This document shows positions 6,309-7,954 of a stretch of 7,954 nucleotides of DNA, in pieces. Made by a program: the position numbers and the translations under genes. The DNA comes from an uncultured Verrucomicrobiales bacterium. Its GTDB lineage: Bacteria > Verrucomicrobiota > Verrucomicrobiae > Limisphaerales > CANJSG01. Position 1 is the stretch's first letter, and the number at the start of each line of letters is the position of its first letter. Where the stretch lies: NCBI GenBank assembly GCA_946480965.1, contig CAMLMI010000213.1, positions 1-7,954 on the forward strand, given 5' to 3'. Under the pieces are notes generated by a model, which was given only the letters and a program-made list of their open reading frames with translations, searched no databases and was not told the DNA's origin.

Positions 6309-6331
6309 CTGAAAACTGCCCACTGAAAACT
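6309..6331. repeat. Two copies of CTGAAAACT spaced by two heptamer units
   Basis: CTGAAAACT occurs at 6309-6317 and again at 6323-6331, 14 bases apart start to start. This is twice the seven-base period of the preceding array and suggests a second, eroded heptamer-type repeat family. The array is too short to be sure. Confidence 0.5.
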
Positions 6332-6384
6332 TTCCCCGCCCGCCTCCTTGCCTGACGCCGCCCGCTTCCCATACTCCGCGCCGC

Positions 6385-7954
6385 ATGTCGTTTCTCAACG
6401 GCCTCAATCCCCAGCAGCGCGACGCGGCCGAGACCATCCGCGGCCCCGTTCTGATTCTCGCGGGCGCCGGCACCGGCAAGACCCGCGTGATCACCCACCG
6501 CATCGCGCACATGGTCCAATCCGGGATCAATCCCGGAAACATTCTCGGCGTGACCTTCACCAACAAGGCCGCCCGCGAGATGCTGGAGCGCGTGACCAAG
6601 CTCCTGCCGAAAGTCCCCAAAGGCACGCCCAAGGAAGACCAGCCCGAGAAGCCGACGATCTGCACCTTCCACTCGCTCTGCGTCCGCATCCTTCGCCAAC
6701 ACATCGACCGGCTGGGCTACAAGCGGAACTTCGTCATCTTCGACGAGTCGGACCAGCTCGCGGCCATCAAGAAGATCCTCAGCACCATTTCCGCGAAGGG
6801 CGAGAAGACCGACCCGGCGGCGATCCTCGGACTGCTCAGCCGCTACCGGAACGGCGGTTCCAAATCCGCCGCGTTCGACGATCCCAGCGTGGCCGCGCTC
6901 GCCGAGCACATCCGCAAGAAATACGAGTCCGCTCTGCGCGCCTGCAACGCGGTCGATTTCGACGACCTAATCCTCCTTACGTTGAAGCTCTTCACCGAGC
7001 ACCCCGAGGCGCTCGAAGCCTGCCGCCTGAAGTATCGCTACATCATGGTGGACGAATACCAGGACACGAACGCCGCGCAGTTCCAGCTCGTCCATGCCCT
7101 GGCCAGGGAGCACCGAAACTTCTGCGTCGTGGGCGACGACGACCAATCCATCTACGGCTGGCGCGGCGCCGAGATCGCCAATCTCCTCAACCTCGAACAG
7201 CATTTCCCCGAGGTGAAGGTCGTAAAGCTGGAGCAGAACTACCGCTCCACGCCGACCATTCTCAACGCCGCCAACGCGGTCATCAAAAACAACGCCCGCC
7301 GCCGCTCCAAGCAGCTCTGGTCCGACAAGGGCCCCGGACCGAAGATCGTCATCCACACCTTCCCGCACGACGAAGAGGAAGCGAAGACCATCGCCGACCA
7401 AATCGAGTTCAACCGCGTCGGCCACCGCATTCCTTGGGGCGAACAGGCCATCCTCTTCCGCACCAACCAGCAGTCCCGCCCCATCGAGACCGCGCTGCGC
7501 AAGGCCGGCATCCGCTACCACCTCATCGGCGGCCAGAGCTACTTCGACCGCCGCGAGATCCGCGACTTCCTCGCCTATCTCAAGACGATGCTGAACCCGC
7601 ACGACGACGTGAGCCTGCTCCGCATCGCCAACACGCCCGCGCGCGGTTTGAGCGACGTGACGATGGAGCGCCTGCTCGCCGCCAGCCACGAACGCGACTG
7701 CTCCGTCTTCGCCACTATGCGGCACACCGACGTGCTGGAGAGCTTCCAGCCCCGCACCCGCGACGCCGTGGCGGCCTTCGTCGCCTTCGTCGAGCGCATC
7801 CACGCGCCGCTGGAGAGCAAGGAGCCATTGGCGCTGCGGCAATGGGCCATGGATTTCCTGGCCGAGACCGGCTACCTCGAAGACCTCCGCAAACAGGAGA
7901 AGGACCCCGAGACCGCCGACAACCGCGTCCGCAACGTCCACGAAGTCATCGCCC
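6385..7954 (+). CDS. uvrD: UvrD/PcrA/Rep-type superfamily 1 DNA helicase, C-terminus cut by window edge
   Basis: ATP-dependent 3'-5' DNA helicase used in nucleotide excision repair, mismatch repair or clearing replication forks. 523 codons are visible; relatives are about 650-780 residues, so motifs V and VI lie beyond the window. Seen: the Q-motif region LNPQQRDAAE (7-16); Walker A AGAGTGKT (26-33); motif Ia VTFTNKAAREM (56-66); the TFHSLCVRILR segment; AVDFDDLI; Walker B DEYQD (223-227); motif III GDDDQSIYGWRG (250-261); and motif IV EQNYRST (283-289). ATG 6385 puts the Q-motif at the usual position. There is no Shine-Dalgarno. A weak promoter-like pair, TTGCCT (6348-6353) and CATACT (6370-6375), would give an almost leaderless message, but it is far from certain. 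UvrD, PcrA and Rep cannot be separated from this part alone. Confidence 0.95.
   Translation, partial: MSFLNGLNPQQRDAAETIRGPVLILAGAGTGKTRVITHRIAHMVQSGINPGNILGVTFTNKAAREMLERVTKLLPKVPKGTPKEDQPEKPTICTFHSLCVRILRQHIDRLGYKRNFVIFDESDQLAAIKKILSTISAKGEKTDPAAILGLLSRYRNGGSKSAAFDDPSVAALAEHIRKKYESALRACNAVDFDDLILLTLKLFTEHPEALEACRLKYRYIMVDEYQDTNAAQFQLVHALAREHRNFCVVGDDDQSIYGWRGAEIANLLNLEQHFPEVKVVKLEQNYRSTPTILNAANAVIKNNARRRSKQLWSDKGPGPKIVIHTFPHDEEEAKTIADQIEFNRVGHRIPWGEQAILFRTNQQSRPIETALRKAGIRYHLIGGQSYFDRREIRDFLAYLKTMLNPHDDVSLLRIANTPARGLSDVTMERLLAASHERDCSVFATMRHTDVLESFQPRTRDAVAAFVAFVERIHAPLESKEPLALRQWAMDFLAETGYLEDLRKQEKDPETADNRVRNVHEVIA

Noticed and set aside
6151..6335. CRISPR array
   Set aside because: The repeat units are 6-7 bases and contiguous, without spacers, and no cas gene is visible.
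5262..6704. 480-codon minus-strand open frame across the MFS gene, the repeats and uvrD
   Set aside because: It joins a wrong frame of the MFS gene, translated repeats and the antisense of uvrD. There is no domain.
6196..7941. Two long minus-strand open frames (6909-6196 and 7941-6967)
   Set aside because: Both are antisense shadows of the helicase, whose plus-strand frame carries all the expected motifs.

Overview
The window looks like a piece of a GC-rich chromosome from a Verrucomicrobiota-type bacterium (or a close relative in the PVC group). The best clue is the type II pseudopilin at 2496-3224. Its N-terminus reads [18 protein letters not shown], followed by [12 protein letters not shown], and it carries an H-x9-DG motif near the C-terminus, a combination that is abundant in Verrucomicrobiota, Lentisphaerota and Planctomycetota. 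The other genes are mostly housekeeping. None of the seven protein starts chosen here has a recognisable Shine-Dalgarno sequence.

Layout. 1-1328 (-): C-terminally cut murJ, the lipid II flippase. 1467-2471 (+): an extended short-chain dehydrogenase/epimerase acting on nucleotide sugars, divergent from murJ. 2440-2469: a strong bidirectional hairpin terminator lying inside the last codons of the epimerase, with its U-tract oriented to serve the convergent pseudopilin gene. 2496-3224 (-): pseudopilin-like H-x9-DG protein with a good sigma70-type promoter at 3265-3292. 3293-3609: intergenic DNA holding a compact 35-bp dyad (3396-3430) and the promoter of the following tRNA. 3610-3684 (+): tRNA-Glu(UUC) with encoded CCA. 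3725-3786: a spaced inverted repeat. 3822-4274 (+): a small stand-alone HPt (histidine phosphotransfer) protein. 4296-4784 (-) and 4850-6088 (-): a MarR-type regulator and an MFS transporter in the same orientation, a likely regulator/exporter pair. 6089-6384: a patchwork of short tandem and inverted repeats. 6385-7954 (+): UvrD/PcrA-type DNA helicase, cut by the window end.

How it fits together. murJ (peptidoglycan export) and the sugar-nucleotide epimerase (probably surface polysaccharide precursors) both point to envelope synthesis, but they are divergent and need not be co-regulated. The MFS/MarR pair is the only obvious functional cassette. The HPt protein is an orphan, with no kinase or response regulator in view. 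I do not see a novel defence, mobile or biosynthetic system. The most unusual material is non-coding: the terminator embedded in a coding end, the 35-bp dyad of dyads, and the repeat mosaic upstream of uvrD, where hexamer and heptamer tandem arrays are folded into inverted repeats.
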